DNA of 60,836 bases from PVC group bacterium (GTDB lineage Bacteria > Verrucomicrobiota > Kiritimatiellia > UBA8416), in the NCBI GenBank assembly GCA_003567005.1, contig PXBF01000139.1, positions 1-60,836 of the forward strand, read 5' to 3'. The notes under the pieces were generated by a model. That model was not told where the DNA came from. It saw only the letters and a list, made by a program, of their open reading frames with translations, and did no database searches. Numbering within the stretch: the first letter of the stretch is position 1; each line of letters begins with the position of its first letter. The position numbers and the translations under genes are program-made. This document shows, piece by piece, positions 33,750 to 43,661 of the stretch.

Positions 33750-34418
33750 ATGATCCATATTGAAAATCTAATATTCCAATATACGGTCAAAAACCGCACC
33801 ACCCCAACGATTCAGATTCCGGCATTGCGCATCCGGAAGAGCCAAAAAACCATGCTTTCCGGAAAAAGCGGATGCGGGAAGACAACGCTACTTAATCTGA
33901 TGACGGGCATCCTGCTGCCGCAAACAGGATGCATCCAAATCGATCATCGCAATATCCCCGAGATGCGTGATGCTGCCAGACGCCTGTACCGCCTGAATCA
34001 TATTGGATATGTCCTGCAAGAATTTTCCCTCATTCCTCATCTGAAGCTACAGGACAACATAAAATTACCATTTTTTATTAATCCGGACTTCAAATGGAAG
34101 CGACAGCATCAAGAAAACATGCAGGACCTAACGGAACGCCTGCGACTGCAACCTTTATTACATAAGTACCCCCCGCAACTCTCTGTAGGGGAAAATCAAC
34201 GCGCCTGTCTATGCCGGGCACTGATAACCCGCCCGGAGCTGATCCTTGCCGATGAACCCACGGCCAACCTTGACGAGGGAAACCGGGATGAAGTTCTTCG
34301 CATCCTGGATGAATATGTAAGGGCCGAACAGGCTACTCTGCTTATGGTATGTCACGATACGAGCATCCAAAACTGGTTTGACGATCACATTGCTTTCGAG
34401 GATATCAACCATGTTTAA
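33750..34418 (+). CDS. LolD/MacB-type ABC transporter ATPase
   Basis: A 222-residue ATP-binding subunit. Walker A is GKSGCGKTT (about 37-45), the Q-loop is YVLQEFSLIPHL, the signature is LSVGENQRA (a variant of LSGGQ, about 144), and Walker B/D-loop is LILADEPTANLDEGN. The FSLIPHLKLQDNI pattern is typical of the LolCDE/MacB/FtsE-like class that works with FtsX-type permeases. The start at 33750 is chosen over 33690 by position of a GAGATAAG site and by homology of the N-terminus. It overlaps the permease gene by 8 bases. Confidence 0.9.
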   Translation: MIHIENLIFQYTVKNRTTPTIQIPALRIRKSQKTMLSGKSGCGKTTLLNLMTGILLPQTGCIQIDHRNIPEMRDAARRLYRLNHIGYVLQEFSLIPHLKLQDNIKLPFFINPDFKWKRQHQENMQDLTERLRLQPLLHKYPPQLSVGENQRACLCRALITRPELILADEPTANLDEGNRDEVLRILDEYVRAEQATLLMVCHDTSIQNWFDDHIAFEDINHV

Positions 34419-35586
34419 AATGACGTTTTATTATTTGATCCGAAACAAGCGCACAACCATCTTGATGATCCTGGCACTTAGTATCACCTTCTATTTTCCG
34501 CTGCTCAGTAATGCGCTCTCTCGAGTTCTGTATACCCAAATGATGCAGCGCGCTGAAGAAACGCCTTTGATCGTTGCAGCCCAAGGTTCCCGTTTTATAG
34601 CAGTCCTCAATACAATCTATTTTCAATCGGAAACACTCGATCCGCTACCCATGCGCGTATATCACGAACTGCAAGAGCGCGATAATGTAGAGGCAATCCC
34701 GATATACAACATGTTCCGGGCAAGCGTGCCTATGCAGAACACCTTTACGTCTATCCCGATCATAGCAACCACCCACGATTACTTGCACTTTAGAGGGCTC
34801 TCCATAAAAGAGGGCAGTCTTTTCATCTATCCGGGTGAAATTGTGCTTGGGCATGCCTTGGCCCAAACGTCTGGACTGGAAGTTGGCGATACCATCCTTT
34901 CGGAAATATCGAGTCTGATTAACCTTAATACGATTTATCCGCTTTCACTCAAAATCACGGGGATCCTGCAAAAAAGCGGCACAGTAGACGACGACATGAT
35001 ATTCTCCGACCTTCGATCCGGCTGGATCATGTCCGGGCATTTCCATGGCCACGGAACACCACTGGAATTGGGCGACGACTACATCCTGTCCACCGAAAAA
35101 GACCGTGCTGTCATGCGCCAAAATGTCATCACCTACACGGAAGTAACCCAGGAAAACATCGCGAGCTTCCACTTCCATGGCGACCAGCAAGAACTCCCAC
35201 TGACCGCTGTCATCGTGATTCCGAGAGATGAAAGAAGCCTGGTGATTACCGCCGGCAGGATTAATGCCCAAGGCCATTATCGCGCACACCGCCCCAATAC
35301 AGTCATGCAAGAATTTTTCGGCATCGTGTTTGCCGTAAACAGAATCTTCAATAGCTATTTTGCATTGATCATGAGCGCCGTGGTTTGCTTTATTGCTATC
35401 ATCGTGCTACTCTCAACCCGTTTAAGGAAAGAGGAATTCAAGACCATCAAGACATTGGGCGGCAGCCGGTTTATGGTGATCAAACTGTATGCATGTGAAT
35501 ACAGTATCCTGCTAGCCATATCCCTGCTGCTTGCCGCATTGCTAAGCTGGCGAACACTTGCCGTCGTCATAAACATGTACCTGTAA
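34411..35586 (+). CDS. FtsX-family ABC permease
   Basis: A 391-residue permease. An N-terminal membrane helix (TTILMILALSITFYFPLLSNAL) is followed by a periplasmic MacB-core-like domain (about 35-295) and a C-terminal FtsX bundle (SYFALIMSAVVCFIAIIVLLSTRL, then EFKTIKTLGGSRFMVIKL and YSILLAISLLLAALLS). The ATG at 34411, with GAGG upstream, overlaps the ATPase. Proteins of this class act in lipoprotein, peptide or metal handling. The ZnuA-like neighbour 16 bases downstream suggests a metal-linked role. Confidence 0.88.
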   Translation: MFKMTFYYLIRNKRTTILMILALSITFYFPLLSNALSRVLYTQMMQRAEETPLIVAAQGSRFIAVLNTIYFQSETLDPLPMRVYHELQERDNVEAIPIYNMFRASVPMQNTFTSIPIIATTHDYLHFRGLSIKEGSLFIYPGEIVLGHALAQTSGLEVGDTILSEISSLINLNTIYPLSLKITGILQKSGTVDDDMIFSDLRSGWIMSGHFHGHGTPLELGDDYILSTEKDRAVMRQNVITYTEVTQENIASFHFHGDQQELPLTAVIVIPRDERSLVITAGRINAQGHYRAHRPNTVMQEFFGIVFAVNRIFNSYFALIMSAVVCFIAIIVLLSTRLRKEEFKTIKTLGGSRFMVIKLYACEYSILLAISLLLAALLSWRTLAVVINMYL

Positions 35587-35602
35587 TACGCGGAGAAAAA
35601 AT

Positions 35603-36535
35603 ATGATCAAAAAAATTACGATTACACTAACAGCCCTTGTACTGGCCGCAGGATGTACCCAACAAACCGAACCAACAGAAACAACCGCCGAAAGATCGCT
35701 GCAAATCTACACCACAATCGCTCCGATTTACTTTGTTGCACACCGACTGCTTGGTGATAACGATACGATTATTAACACCACCCCCCCTGGCGAAGATGGC
35801 GCCCACCATATCCCTGAGCGGGATGTTCTGATGGAGATGGCAAATGCCGACTTGATCATTCTCAACGGAGCAGGCTTCGAAGAATGGGTCGATGCTGTAA
35901 GTCTGCCGGATTCTATCCTCTTCGACAGTGCACAGACGTTCCGTGAAGAATGGATTCCCTATGAAACCCTCGTGCATTCGCACGGTGGGCATGATGACCA
36001 TTCACACGAGGGCTATAACGGTCACACCTGGATTGCTCCCTCTTTTTTTCAAAAACAAGTAACGGCCATATATGAAAAACTGAAAACCATGTTAACCGAG
36101 GAAGAACAAGAGGCACGCAACCTCTCGGAAAACTATCTGGGACTGTATGCTGAACTCACGGCACTCGACGCAAAAGGAAGAGCCATGTTTGCACCATTAC
36201 GCGGAACCACACTGGCAGCTACTCACCCCACCTACGACTATCTCGCCAGAGCGTATGGCTTTAAGATTTTCAATGTCGACATCGATCCCGATGCAGCGGA
36301 AATCACTACGCACATTGACGGGGAACTGCATAAGCTGGATCACTTGCTAGAACATACCCCTATCACCTTTCTCTTGTGGGAAGAGGAACCCAGCAAAGTG
36401 CTACAGGAAGCCGTTGCAGATCGCAACCTCACCAATATTGTATTTTCGCCTTTAGAAGATATGGATGACCCCGATTACATCACGGGAATGGAAAATACCT
36501 TCAGAGAGATCGCAGAAATCCTCACTGACGAGTAA
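35603..36535 (+). CDS. ZnuA-like metal-binding lipoprotein
   Basis: A 310-residue cluster-9 (ZnuA/TroA-type) substrate-binding protein anchored as a lipoprotein (LTALVLAAGC, lipobox Cys18). Family landmarks are IYTTIAPIYFVAHRLLG, a histidine-rich loop HSHGGHDDHSHEGYNGH at about 126-142, the metal-ligand NGHTWIAP (equivalent to DPHVWLDP), THPTYDYLARAYGF (equivalent to FHxxxxYFxxxYG), and a late LWEEEPS. The His-rich loop points to zinc. It follows a LolD/FtsX-like ABC pair rather than ZnuBC permeases. Confidence 0.88.
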   Translation: MIKKITITLTALVLAAGCTQQTEPTETTAERSLQIYTTIAPIYFVAHRLLGDNDTIINTTPPGEDGAHHIPERDVLMEMANADLIILNGAGFEEWVDAVSLPDSILFDSAQTFREEWIPYETLVHSHGGHDDHSHEGYNGHTWIAPSFFQKQVTAIYEKLKTMLTEEEQEARNLSENYLGLYAELTALDAKGRAMFAPLRGTTLAATHPTYDYLARAYGFKIFNVDIDPDAAEITTHIDGELHKLDHLLEHTPITFLLWEEEPSKVLQEAVADRNLTNIVFSPLEDMDDPDYITGMENTFREIAEILTDE

Positions 36536-36650
36536 CGGGTATACAACGGCAAGGCTGACCCACGCAGTCTATACAGATCAACCTGATCGCATATAACAGC
36601 ATGATGCTGCTGCATCATTGGAAACTCCGCAAGCAAGACGAAGGTACATG

Positions 36651-37307
36651 ATGAAACCCATCATATTGTTTTGGTTTGTTCTGGTGGCACCCGTCTTGCT
36701 TGTGCACCGCGCAACCGCACAGGCGATACCACCAGACACCATCTCCCATGATTTACCGATTGCATTCGAAACGAACACGAACAACCAAATCCGCTGGACT
36801 ACCTATTACGTCTCTACAAATAAATTTGCCCCGTATCTGCAAAAAGACTTCACTTTCGAAACCCATGTTTCGCTTGCTGATAATGTCCAGGACAAGATCC
36901 AGGATTTTTTCAAATCAACGTTTACCAATATATACAACGTACTCGGACTTACGTCCGAAGATGAAGATGCCATCTACGATATCATCGATCATGTCTACCA
37001 CCGCCAACTGCTTTTCAACACCTACCAGGAATACATGGAAATGCTCACGGAACTCGAAAAGATGGGATCGCATATTCTGATTCGAGAGGTAGCATTCAGA
37101 AGAATTACGGTAAAACAATTCGAAAACAACCGTTTGCTGGTAGAAGCGGTCTGGACAGTAGATGCTCTTTTGCACCATGTTACACACAATCACGAACAGC
37201 AAAATGCCAATTGCGTGCAATTCATCATCGAAGTTTCCGATGATGACGAACTCAAAATCAAAGCGGAAAACATCGTCTCCATTGACCGCTTCAACATCTA
37301 TCAATAG
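36651..37307 (+). CDS. Exported protein of unknown function
   Basis: A 218-residue protein (ATG at 36651, or 36648 for MMK...) with a signal peptide (ILFWFVLVAPVLLVHRATAQA). The mature part is mixed alpha/beta: IRWTTYYVSTNKFAPYLQKD, a helical region around YDIIDHVYHRQLLFNTYQEYMEML, and a strand-rich C-terminus. No family is recognised. It follows the ZnuA-like gene by 115 bases on the same strand and may belong to the same unit. The intergenic stretch holds a small hairpin (ATGATGC TGCT GCATCAT, 36601-36618). Confidence 0.7.
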   Translation: MKPIILFWFVLVAPVLLVHRATAQAIPPDTISHDLPIAFETNTNNQIRWTTYYVSTNKFAPYLQKDFTFETHVSLADNVQDKIQDFFKSTFTNIYNVLGLTSEDEDAIYDIIDHVYHRQLLFNTYQEYMEMLTELEKMGSHILIREVAFRRITVKQFENNRLLVEAVWTVDALLHHVTHNHEQQNANCVQFIIEVSDDDELKIKAENIVSIDRFNIYQ

Positions 37308-37308
37308 T

Positions 37309-39207
37309 CTACTGATTGGTTCGGAAATATGGATGTACGCTATGTAACCGCTTCGCAGTTATCGCATACCGGTCCTCTTGACTGGCAAGCTCTCTATGAT
37401 ACGCGCGTGTAATCTCCTCCCGAACGGCATCTGTCAGCGGTGTATGCGTTCGCGAAATGACGCGCACGAGATGCAACCCATCCTCGCTTTGGATCACACC
37501 AAGCTCCCCGGCTGGAATTTCGGATACCTGCTTCGCGAAATGATACCCATACAAGCTTTGATACCGATCCGATATATCAAAACCATATCGCTGATAACTA
37601 TCAGAGTGCTCTTGTGCAAGCGCCTCCATGGATGCCCCTTCCGCAATCAAACCTTTTAGCGCTTTGAGCTCATTCCACGCCGCTTCCATATCCTCTTTGT
37701 AGGCCACATGGTCAAAACCGGCTACAGGCGGCAACTCCCGCGTGATCATATAATATACACGTCCATAATGGTTTGTCTCGGCGAGCCAGAAAAGATCGAT
37801 ACTATTCCAAGGCCCTTTCATGACGGGGCTGATCTCGTGCAAGGAAAGACTCTCCAATTTTTCCGTATAGGAACGCACCGCCCCCCACCTACTGTCGGGT
37901 TCACCATACAAGTCAATAAAATCCACCAGCCCGCTGCGCTGCTGCAGTTCGGGGTCCCTGTTCTCCGATAGCGCATAGATGGGAAATGTTTCCACCCCGT
38001 CAGCAATAATTTGATCGCGCAATACACGCAACTCATCACGGATACGTTCTTCCTCTGCGGCAACATAATCAGCATAACGCGAACGGTCTGCAGCATTGCC
38101 ACGCCTTCTTACCCATTTAAAGATTTCCCGCACTTCGTGTCGATTTCCATTAAAGCCGTACTGATCATAATAGCGCTTCATGCGTGCATGCGGCTGCAGG
38201 GGAGTAACGCGACGGTGGGCTCTGGATTTGTAGAAGTCGTCACGAACTTCCTCCATGACATACTCCAGGTATACAGGCGAAATCGCCAATGGCGTGGCAG
38301 ATGAAGGCAGGCGACTATTAAATTTGTTTACCAATTCCTCATATTCCTGTACGCGCAACGCGAATTCTTCCTGGACCAACATCTCCGATATTTCGAGATT
38401 GTGCTCTTCCGCATACCAACCGGAAAGAACCATGCCCAAGTAATTCTCAACCAGAAATTCCGTATTATGATTCTCATACAACCAAGAGGTATACGCGTCC
38501 CTGTGCTCTGGAAGGTTAAGATCCTGCCCAGCGAGAACCTGCCGCGCCATGTAGGGCTGGAGCCAGGCCTCCAAACGTCGCATTACGAAAAAACCATTCA
38601 ATACACGCAACACATGCTGCAGTTCCGCATCATCCCCCGAAACCGTAAGGGTCTCATGTGCAACGCCCAATGGTTCCAATACATCAGCGTGTATCGTGTC
38701 CCAATTTTCAACCAGATACAGTACTTCAAGATAGGCATCCTTCACGCGTGGCAGAGCCGCATCCCGATACGTTTCGTGTTCACTTACATCCTGCAAGCGC
38801 TCGGTTTGCTCATACCAATCCGCTGTGCTTTCGAATAACCGACCAAGAACTTCAAAACGAAAAAAGTGTTCTAGAATAAGCTCCCGTTCCTTTTCCAGAT
38901 CAATGCCCTTTTCTTCCAAGACCTGTTGCAGCCGGAGTTGCATCAGAAAGGATTTCTTCATTTCCGGCTCAAATCCGATTTTTCGATAAAGCCATTCCTT
39001 ATAATCAGCCTTGGGAATATATTCGCCATCTATCACGGCAATTGCGTCATCCGGCAAATCCGGAATTTCCAGACCCTTCTCGGCATACATTTCCTCCACC
39101 GGATAAAGCAAAACCGGGAGCGGTGGGCATGCCCGCAAACCGCCTACCCCTAAAATCTGGATGAGACCAACGGATGCCAACAACCTTACGATTCGCTGCA
39201 TTCTCAT
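37309..39207 (-). CDS. SurA/PpiC-like periplasmic foldase
   Basis: A 632-residue protein with a signal-like N-terminus ending LGVGGLRAC (a weak lipobox, with Arg at -2). It has a SurA-N-type helical segment (AIAVIDGEYIPKADYKEWLYRKIG and a long helical middle) and a C-terminal region resembling PpiC-type rotamase (LKGLIAEGASMEALAQEHSDS, AKQVSEIPAGELGVIQSEDGLHLVRVISRT). A second degenerate parvulin-like unit may lie around 370-490. The likely role is periplasmic chaperone or peptidyl-prolyl isomerase for exported proteins. Its stop lies one base from the stop of the convergent unknown gene. Confidence 0.72.
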   Translation of the reverse strand: MRMQRIVRLLASVGLIQILGVGGLRACPPLPVLLYPVEEMYAEKGLEIPDLPDDAIAVIDGEYIPKADYKEWLYRKIGFEPEMKKSFLMQLRLQQVLEEKGIDLEKERELILEHFFRFEVLGRLFESTADWYEQTERLQDVSEHETYRDAALPRVKDAYLEVLYLVENWDTIHADVLEPLGVAHETLTVSGDDAELQHVLRVLNGFFVMRRLEAWLQPYMARQVLAGQDLNLPEHRDAYTSWLYENHNTEFLVENYLGMVLSGWYAEEHNLEISEMLVQEEFALRVQEYEELVNKFNSRLPSSATPLAISPVYLEYVMEEVRDDFYKSRAHRRVTPLQPHARMKRYYDQYGFNGNRHEVREIFKWVRRRGNAADRSRYADYVAAEEERIRDELRVLRDQIIADGVETFPIYALSENRDPELQQRSGLVDFIDLYGEPDSRWGAVRSYTEKLESLSLHEISPVMKGPWNSIDLFWLAETNHYGRVYYMITRELPPVAGFDHVAYKEDMEAAWNELKALKGLIAEGASMEALAQEHSDSYQRYGFDISDRYQSLYGYHFAKQVSEIPAGELGVIQSEDGLHLVRVISRTHTPLTDAVREEITRAYHRELASQEDRYAITAKRLHSVHPYFRTNQ

Positions 39208-39644
39208 AAATCGAATTCCTTATTATTTAAGGCCACTGCCCCTACATGGCATTCTCTTGCTCAATCGCATCATACTACCGCTGATCATTTTACCTGTCCA
39301 GTCTACCCCCCCCCTGACGGGCGCCCTCATCGGGCAGGTCTTCTCATATGACATTCTTTCAGCACAAAGACGATCCCGACTCTCATGAGGTCGTGAAGGT
39401 CGCCCCTCCAGTCCCATTATAATACATACATCGCCAAGTTTCATGCACCTGGCGGTCCAGCTCTGTCTGGACCATGTTGAAGAAGAGTCATATAAAAAAA
39501 GAACAGGTCTCAATATACTCCATTGCATGGATTTGCACAACTTTGGCTACGAAGCGACTTTCATTATGTTAGGATTCTGTTAGTCTGAACGCATAAATAG
39601 TATTAGTAAATCGCATGCAACAAACGTGAACGGAAGAAGATACC
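39208..39644. other. Intergenic region, no gene seen
   Basis: A 437-base gap between divergent genes. It includes a perfect hairpin GGTCCAG CTCTGT CTGGACC (39454-39473) and GGGC-rich inverted bits at about 39305-39345. A weak promoter-like TTGGCT-16-TATGTT at about 39543-39570 precedes the PHP gene. Confidence 0.4.
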
Positions 39645-40976
39645 ATGCAACGCAACCGATTTATATCAAGCACACCAAGCCGATATGGAGCCTTACGTAA
39701 ACACAAGAGCCTTCTAATCGCACTAGCGCTCCTTACGCTAAACGGCTTCCTTTTCGCCGCCAATCGCGTAGTCGAGATCTCCAACCCCTATGAAACGGTC
39801 AACTGGGGTAGATACGAGCCCTACAGAGGGAACTTCCATACCCATACCACCCAAAGCGACGGGCGCCATTCGGTCCCGGAGGCAATTGATGCCTATCACA
39901 GTATCGGATATAGCGTGCTGGCAATCACGGATCATAATTATAATCGCCACGCGGGATCAGAGCGCATCACACACCCATGGCAGGATTTTGATCGCGATCC
40001 CGAAGAACTGGGCATGATCGACGTTCCCGGCAGTGAGCTTTCACTGGGCGACCATATCATCAGTCTTTTTTCCGAATACAACAGCCAGACACGTGATGTA
40101 GGAGCACGCCTAGCCGGTGTTGGCGAGGCGGGCGGCATTGCCTACTTTGCCCACCCTGCACGTTATAACCGAGAACCACAATTTTATGCCGACCATTATG
40201 CCGAGAACCCCCATGTGATCGGGCAAGCCATCTATAATCAGGGCGACAGACATTCCGGTCACCGTGAATTATGGGATGCCGTCCTCAGCATCACCATGCC
40301 CGAACGCCCGGTCTGGGGCATTTCCGAAGACGACACACACCGGCAATCGCATGTCGGCAGAAACCGCGTCTACATGCTCATGCCGGAACTCACGCACGAC
40401 GCCGTGCGGGCATCACTCGAATCCGGCACATTCTACTCCACCTACTCTACCGATGCCGACCATACCCCTCCTGCCTTAACCGGGGTTCGCGTGGATGAAA
40501 TCAGGGGAACCATCACATTGATCGCAGATAACTATACAGATGTGCGCTGGATGTCTATGGGAGAAGAAGTTGCAACGGGCGAAACCATAGACCTAGTGGA
40601 TACACTCGGTATCGAACGTTACGTCCGCGCAGAATTTCAAGGTGAAGAAGGCCGCACCTACACCAATCCCTTCGGCTTAACCTACTTCATCAACCGCCCG
40701 CCATCCGTTTCTGCCGGTCCAGATCAGACAGCACAGATTGACACCATCATCACACTGGATGCTGAAATTGAAGATAATGGCATCGTAGCCCGCTCAGGTA
40801 CGATGCGCATGCATTGGGAACAGGTTTCCGGACCAGCCATTGCAGCCGCATCGGGGGCAGACACCACGCAACTCAAAATCAGGTTTCCTGAAGAAGGTAC
40901 ATACACACTCTCCGTCACTGTATACGATGGGCAGTACCAAGCCCAAGACGAAGTCACCATCACGGTCACACCGTAA
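39645..40976 (+). CDS. Secreted PHP-domain phosphoesterase-like protein with PKD domain
   Basis: A 443-residue protein with an N-terminal signal segment (SLLIALALLTLNGFLFAA). A PHP metallohydrolase domain follows (about 60-300) with NFHTHTTQSDGRHS, ITDHNYNRH, DVPGSELSLGDHII, YFAHPARY and GISEDDTH, giving the usual cluster of His/Asp metal ligands. The C-terminus is a PKD-like domain (about 350-443, SAGPDQTAQIDTIITLDAE to DEVTITVTP). PHP proteins of this CehA/McbA-like type hydrolyse phosphate or other esters, but the substrate is unknown. It ends with the PKD domain and lacks the tail seen in other exported proteins here. Confidence 0.85.
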   Translation: MQRNRFISSTPSRYGALRKHKSLLIALALLTLNGFLFAANRVVEISNPYETVNWGRYEPYRGNFHTHTTQSDGRHSVPEAIDAYHSIGYSVLAITDHNYNRHAGSERITHPWQDFDRDPEELGMIDVPGSELSLGDHIISLFSEYNSQTRDVGARLAGVGEAGGIAYFAHPARYNREPQFYADHYAENPHVIGQAIYNQGDRHSGHRELWDAVLSITMPERPVWGISEDDTHRQSHVGRNRVYMLMPELTHDAVRASLESGTFYSTYSTDADHTPPALTGVRVDEIRGTITLIADNYTDVRWMSMGEEVATGETIDLVDTLGIERYVRAEFQGEEGRTYTNPFGLTYFINRPPSVSAGPDQTAQIDTIITLDAEIEDNGIVARSGTMRMHWEQVSGPAIAAASGADTTQLKIRFPEEGTYTLSVTVYDGQYQAQDEVTITVTP

Positions 40977-41169
40977 AAAGGACAGGGAGAAACGCCCGGA
41001 ACGATTTAGCATGGTAGCGGTCACTTGAAGCGGAAAGATCACGACCGCTGGCCGAAATGCACTATCTCCGATATCCAAGACGCAACCAAATCCAGCACAC
41101 AACGTGTAACAAACCTATCTCCCGTATTCGTCGACCTTCGGCCAGAAAATCATAAACGCCGCCGAACAC

Positions 41170-41349
41170 GGGCGCATCTGCGATTTGTTGCACCGATCCG
41201 CCCGCCGATCCCGACCTCTTGCAGAGTCGGGATGTCGGTGGAGGATAACGTTGGAAAGGCGGTCTGCCACCATAACACCAAACTTCCTTCACCGACCGGC
41301 ATAAAGCCGGTGGGATCAGCGATGACTGCAACAAATCGCAGATGCGCCC
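41170..41349. repeat. Structured MITE-like repeat, copy R1 (180 bp)
   Basis: A non-coding unit with a perfect terminal inverted repeat of 23 bases: the left end begins GGGCGCATCTGCGATTTGTT and the right end is its exact complement. Internal stems are ATCCCGAC/GTCGGGAT and ACCGGCATAAAGCCGGT. Copy R2 at 48738-48898 shares the core GGCGGTCTGCCAC-ATAACACCA in the same orientation. R1 ends 99 bases before the GH128 gene. Confidence 0.85.
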
Positions 41350-41448
41350 TCTGAACAGAACCATCGTAAATCGTCATTCCCTTTTGCCTCGTTTATGCTA
41401 CTGTTCTCCAAAATATAACGTCGCCGTCAACCAGTTAGAGGGGTACAC

Positions 41449-42501
41449 ATGATCGTAATGCGCAACACCATACGCTTAAGCAAATGCTTTAATATGACCG
41501 TACTGGGGGCAGCCATCACAATCTCGACAGCCTGCTTGCAGGCCGCAACGGATATAACCTTCTCCGCAGAACAATTACGCTTGCCGGGCAAGCGCGGTGC
41601 CTGTCTAACGTTGCGTGACCCAGCCACCAGCAATCGCGGAACCTGGGACGAACACCTGCCTAAACTCGGACTGCTTCAACCTTATTGGAATTATTCCTGG
41701 GGTGCACACTGGGTGCCACAACAAACAAATCACATTAACAGTGAATTCATTCCCATGATCTGGGGCCACCGCAGGGATCTACAGGAAGTGCTGGACAAGG
41801 AAATCACCCCTTTAATCCAAGAGGGAACGGTCAAACGCGTGCTGGGTTTTAATGAGCCCGACAAGGAAAACCAGGCAAACATGACCTATATGGAAGCCAT
41901 CGAACTCTGGCCAAAGCTCATGGAATTGGGTGTCCCGTTGGTAAGCCCCGCACCAGCAAACCCAGTGGGAAGTGCCGACCCAAGCGATCAGGGCGTTCGC
42001 GGCACCTGGATGCGCGATTTCATGCGCGAGGTCGAGGAACGCAACTACCGCGTCGATTACATCGGCGTGCATTGGTATGGCGGAACCCATGCCGAATCCT
42101 TCAAAAATAGAATGCGGCTCGTTTATGAAATGTATGGCGAGCGGCCACTCATGATTACCGAATTTGCCCCGGCCAACTGGCGCACCGGTGGTGATTTTAC
42201 CAGAAATAGACATACGCCTGCACGGGTGCTAGCATTTGCCAAAGAGGTACTGCCATGGATCGAAGAACAAGACTGGATTCTCGGTTATGCCTGGTTTTCC
42301 TTCCGTATGCACCAACCGCAGGGATACACCAGTGCCCTTTTCTTTGAAGACGGTAGCCTCACCGCCCTCGGGCGCTATTACGCCAGCATCACAAACGAAA
42401 ACCCGCAAGGGGACCAGGGTATTGAACCAGATGATACCGAGGCATTTCTCAAACGTGCATTGGCTGCACATAAGCATTGGGAAGAAAAGCATAAAGAATG
42501 A
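41449..42501 (+). CDS. Secreted GH128-like glycosidase
   Basis: A 350-residue protein with a signal peptide (NMTVLGAAITISTACLQAA). The catalytic core resembles Asl1-like/GH128 (Glyco_hydro_cc) beta-1,3-glucanases: KLGLLQPYWNYSWGAHW, VLGFNEPDKENQANM with probable acid/base Glu136, YIGVHWYGG, and MITEFAPANW with probable nucleophile Glu238. The C-terminal AWFSFRMHQPQGYTSALFFEDGSLTALGRYY is typical of the family. It is first in a plus-strand operon with a sugar ABC transporter seven bases downstream. The substrate is inferred as a beta-glucan or related sulfated polymer. Confidence 0.88.
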   Translation: MIVMRNTIRLSKCFNMTVLGAAITISTACLQAATDITFSAEQLRLPGKRGACLTLRDPATSNRGTWDEHLPKLGLLQPYWNYSWGAHWVPQQTNHINSEFIPMIWGHRRDLQEVLDKEITPLIQEGTVKRVLGFNEPDKENQANMTYMEAIELWPKLMELGVPLVSPAPANPVGSADPSDQGVRGTWMRDFMREVEERNYRVDYIGVHWYGGTHAESFKNRMRLVYEMYGERPLMITEFAPANWRTGGDFTRNRHTPARVLAFAKEVLPWIEEQDWILGYAWFSFRMHQPQGYTSALFFEDGSLTALGRYYASITNENPQGDQGIEPDDTEAFLKRALAAHKHWEEKHKE

Positions 42502-42508
42502 GGGCTAT

Positions 42509-43621
42509 GTGGCAAATGTAACCTTGGAAAATGTGTTTAAGATTTATCCCGGGAATGTAACGGCCGTCCAGGATATCAGTCTGGAAATCGAACAGGGGGA
42601 ATTTCTGGTGCTGGTTGGTCCCTCCGGCTGCGGCAAGTCTACAACGCTGCGCATGATAGCGGGTCTGGAGGAAATATCCAAGGGAGAGGTGCGTATTGGC
42701 GAGCGCGTCGTCAATGACGTACCGCCCAAGGACCGCGATATAGCCATGGTATTTCAGAATTATGCCCTTTATCCGCATATGACCGTCTATGAGAACATGG
42801 CCTTTGGTCTTAAACTGCGCAAATACAAAAAAGACGAGATTGCGCGTCGCGTAAAGATTGCATCCGAAACGCTGGGATTGGGGCCATACCTCTCGCGCCG
42901 CCCCAAGGCTTTATCCGGCGGGCAACGCCAGCGCGTTGCCATGGGGCGTGCCATCGTACGCGAACCGGCCGTCTTTCTGTTCGATGAACCACTCTCCAAT
43001 CTCGATGCCAAAATGCGCGTGGAAATGCGCCGCGAAATCCTGCAGCTACATCGCCGGATTCGCACAACCATGATCTATGTTACCCACGATCAGGTGGAAG
43101 CCATGACATTAGGCGACCGCATCTGCGTAATGCGCGATGGCATAATCGAGCAGGTGGGTAGTCCTACCTACGTGTTTGATCACCCGGCATCCCTCTTTGT
43201 GGCACGTTTCATTGGCACCCCACCCATGAATATTTTCGATGGCCACCTGATTAAGCAGGACGACAGACTGCTTTTTAATGGAGGCGACTTTGTGGTACCC
43301 GTGGATCCATCCCAGTGCGAGAAAGTTGCCGCGCAAGTCGGTAAACCTATCCACATGGGCATCCGCCCGCGCGCGCTTACACGATCCACTGAACAAATTG
43401 ATCCACAGACCGCTCCCATCAAAGGGAAAGTCGAAGTGGCCGAAATGCTGGGAGAAGAAGTGTTAGCCCATATTAGCAGCGGTGAACATCGCTTTACCAT
43501 CAGCGTCGGCACACATAGCGGAATTGCTGCCGATCAAACGGTTGATGTTTACCCCCTGATGCAAAAAGCCCATTTTTTCGATGCAGATTCAGAAAAAAAC
43601 CTCACCATGCAAGCAGTCTGA
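42509..43621 (+). CDS. Sugar ABC transporter ATPase (UgpC/MsmK-like)
   Basis: A 370-residue ATPase starting at GTG 42509 (N-terminus MANVTLENVFKIYPGNVTAVQ), with GAGG six bases upstream. A longer frame reaches back through the previous gene and is not real. It shows Walker A GPSGCGKST (about 37-45), YALYPHMTVYENMAFGL, signature LSGGQRQR (about 136), Walker B VFLFDEPLSNLDAKMR, the H-loop and a C-terminal TOBE domain. It powers uptake through the two permeases encoded downstream. It is coupled to the GH128 gene by a seven-base gap. Confidence 0.95.
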   Translation: MANVTLENVFKIYPGNVTAVQDISLEIEQGEFLVLVGPSGCGKSTTLRMIAGLEEISKGEVRIGERVVNDVPPKDRDIAMVFQNYALYPHMTVYENMAFGLKLRKYKKDEIARRVKIASETLGLGPYLSRRPKALSGGQRQRVAMGRAIVREPAVFLFDEPLSNLDAKMRVEMRREILQLHRRIRTTMIYVTHDQVEAMTLGDRICVMRDGIIEQVGSPTYVFDHPASLFVARFIGTPPMNIFDGHLIKQDDRLLFNGGDFVVPVDPSQCEKVAAQVGKPIHMGIRPRALTRSTEQIDPQTAPIKGKVEVAEMLGEEVLAHISSGEHRFTISVGTHSGIAADQTVDVYPLMQKAHFFDADSEKNLTMQAV

Positions 43622-43661
43622 CATAGCGAGAGAATCATCGCTTTTCACAAGGAACCAGTAG

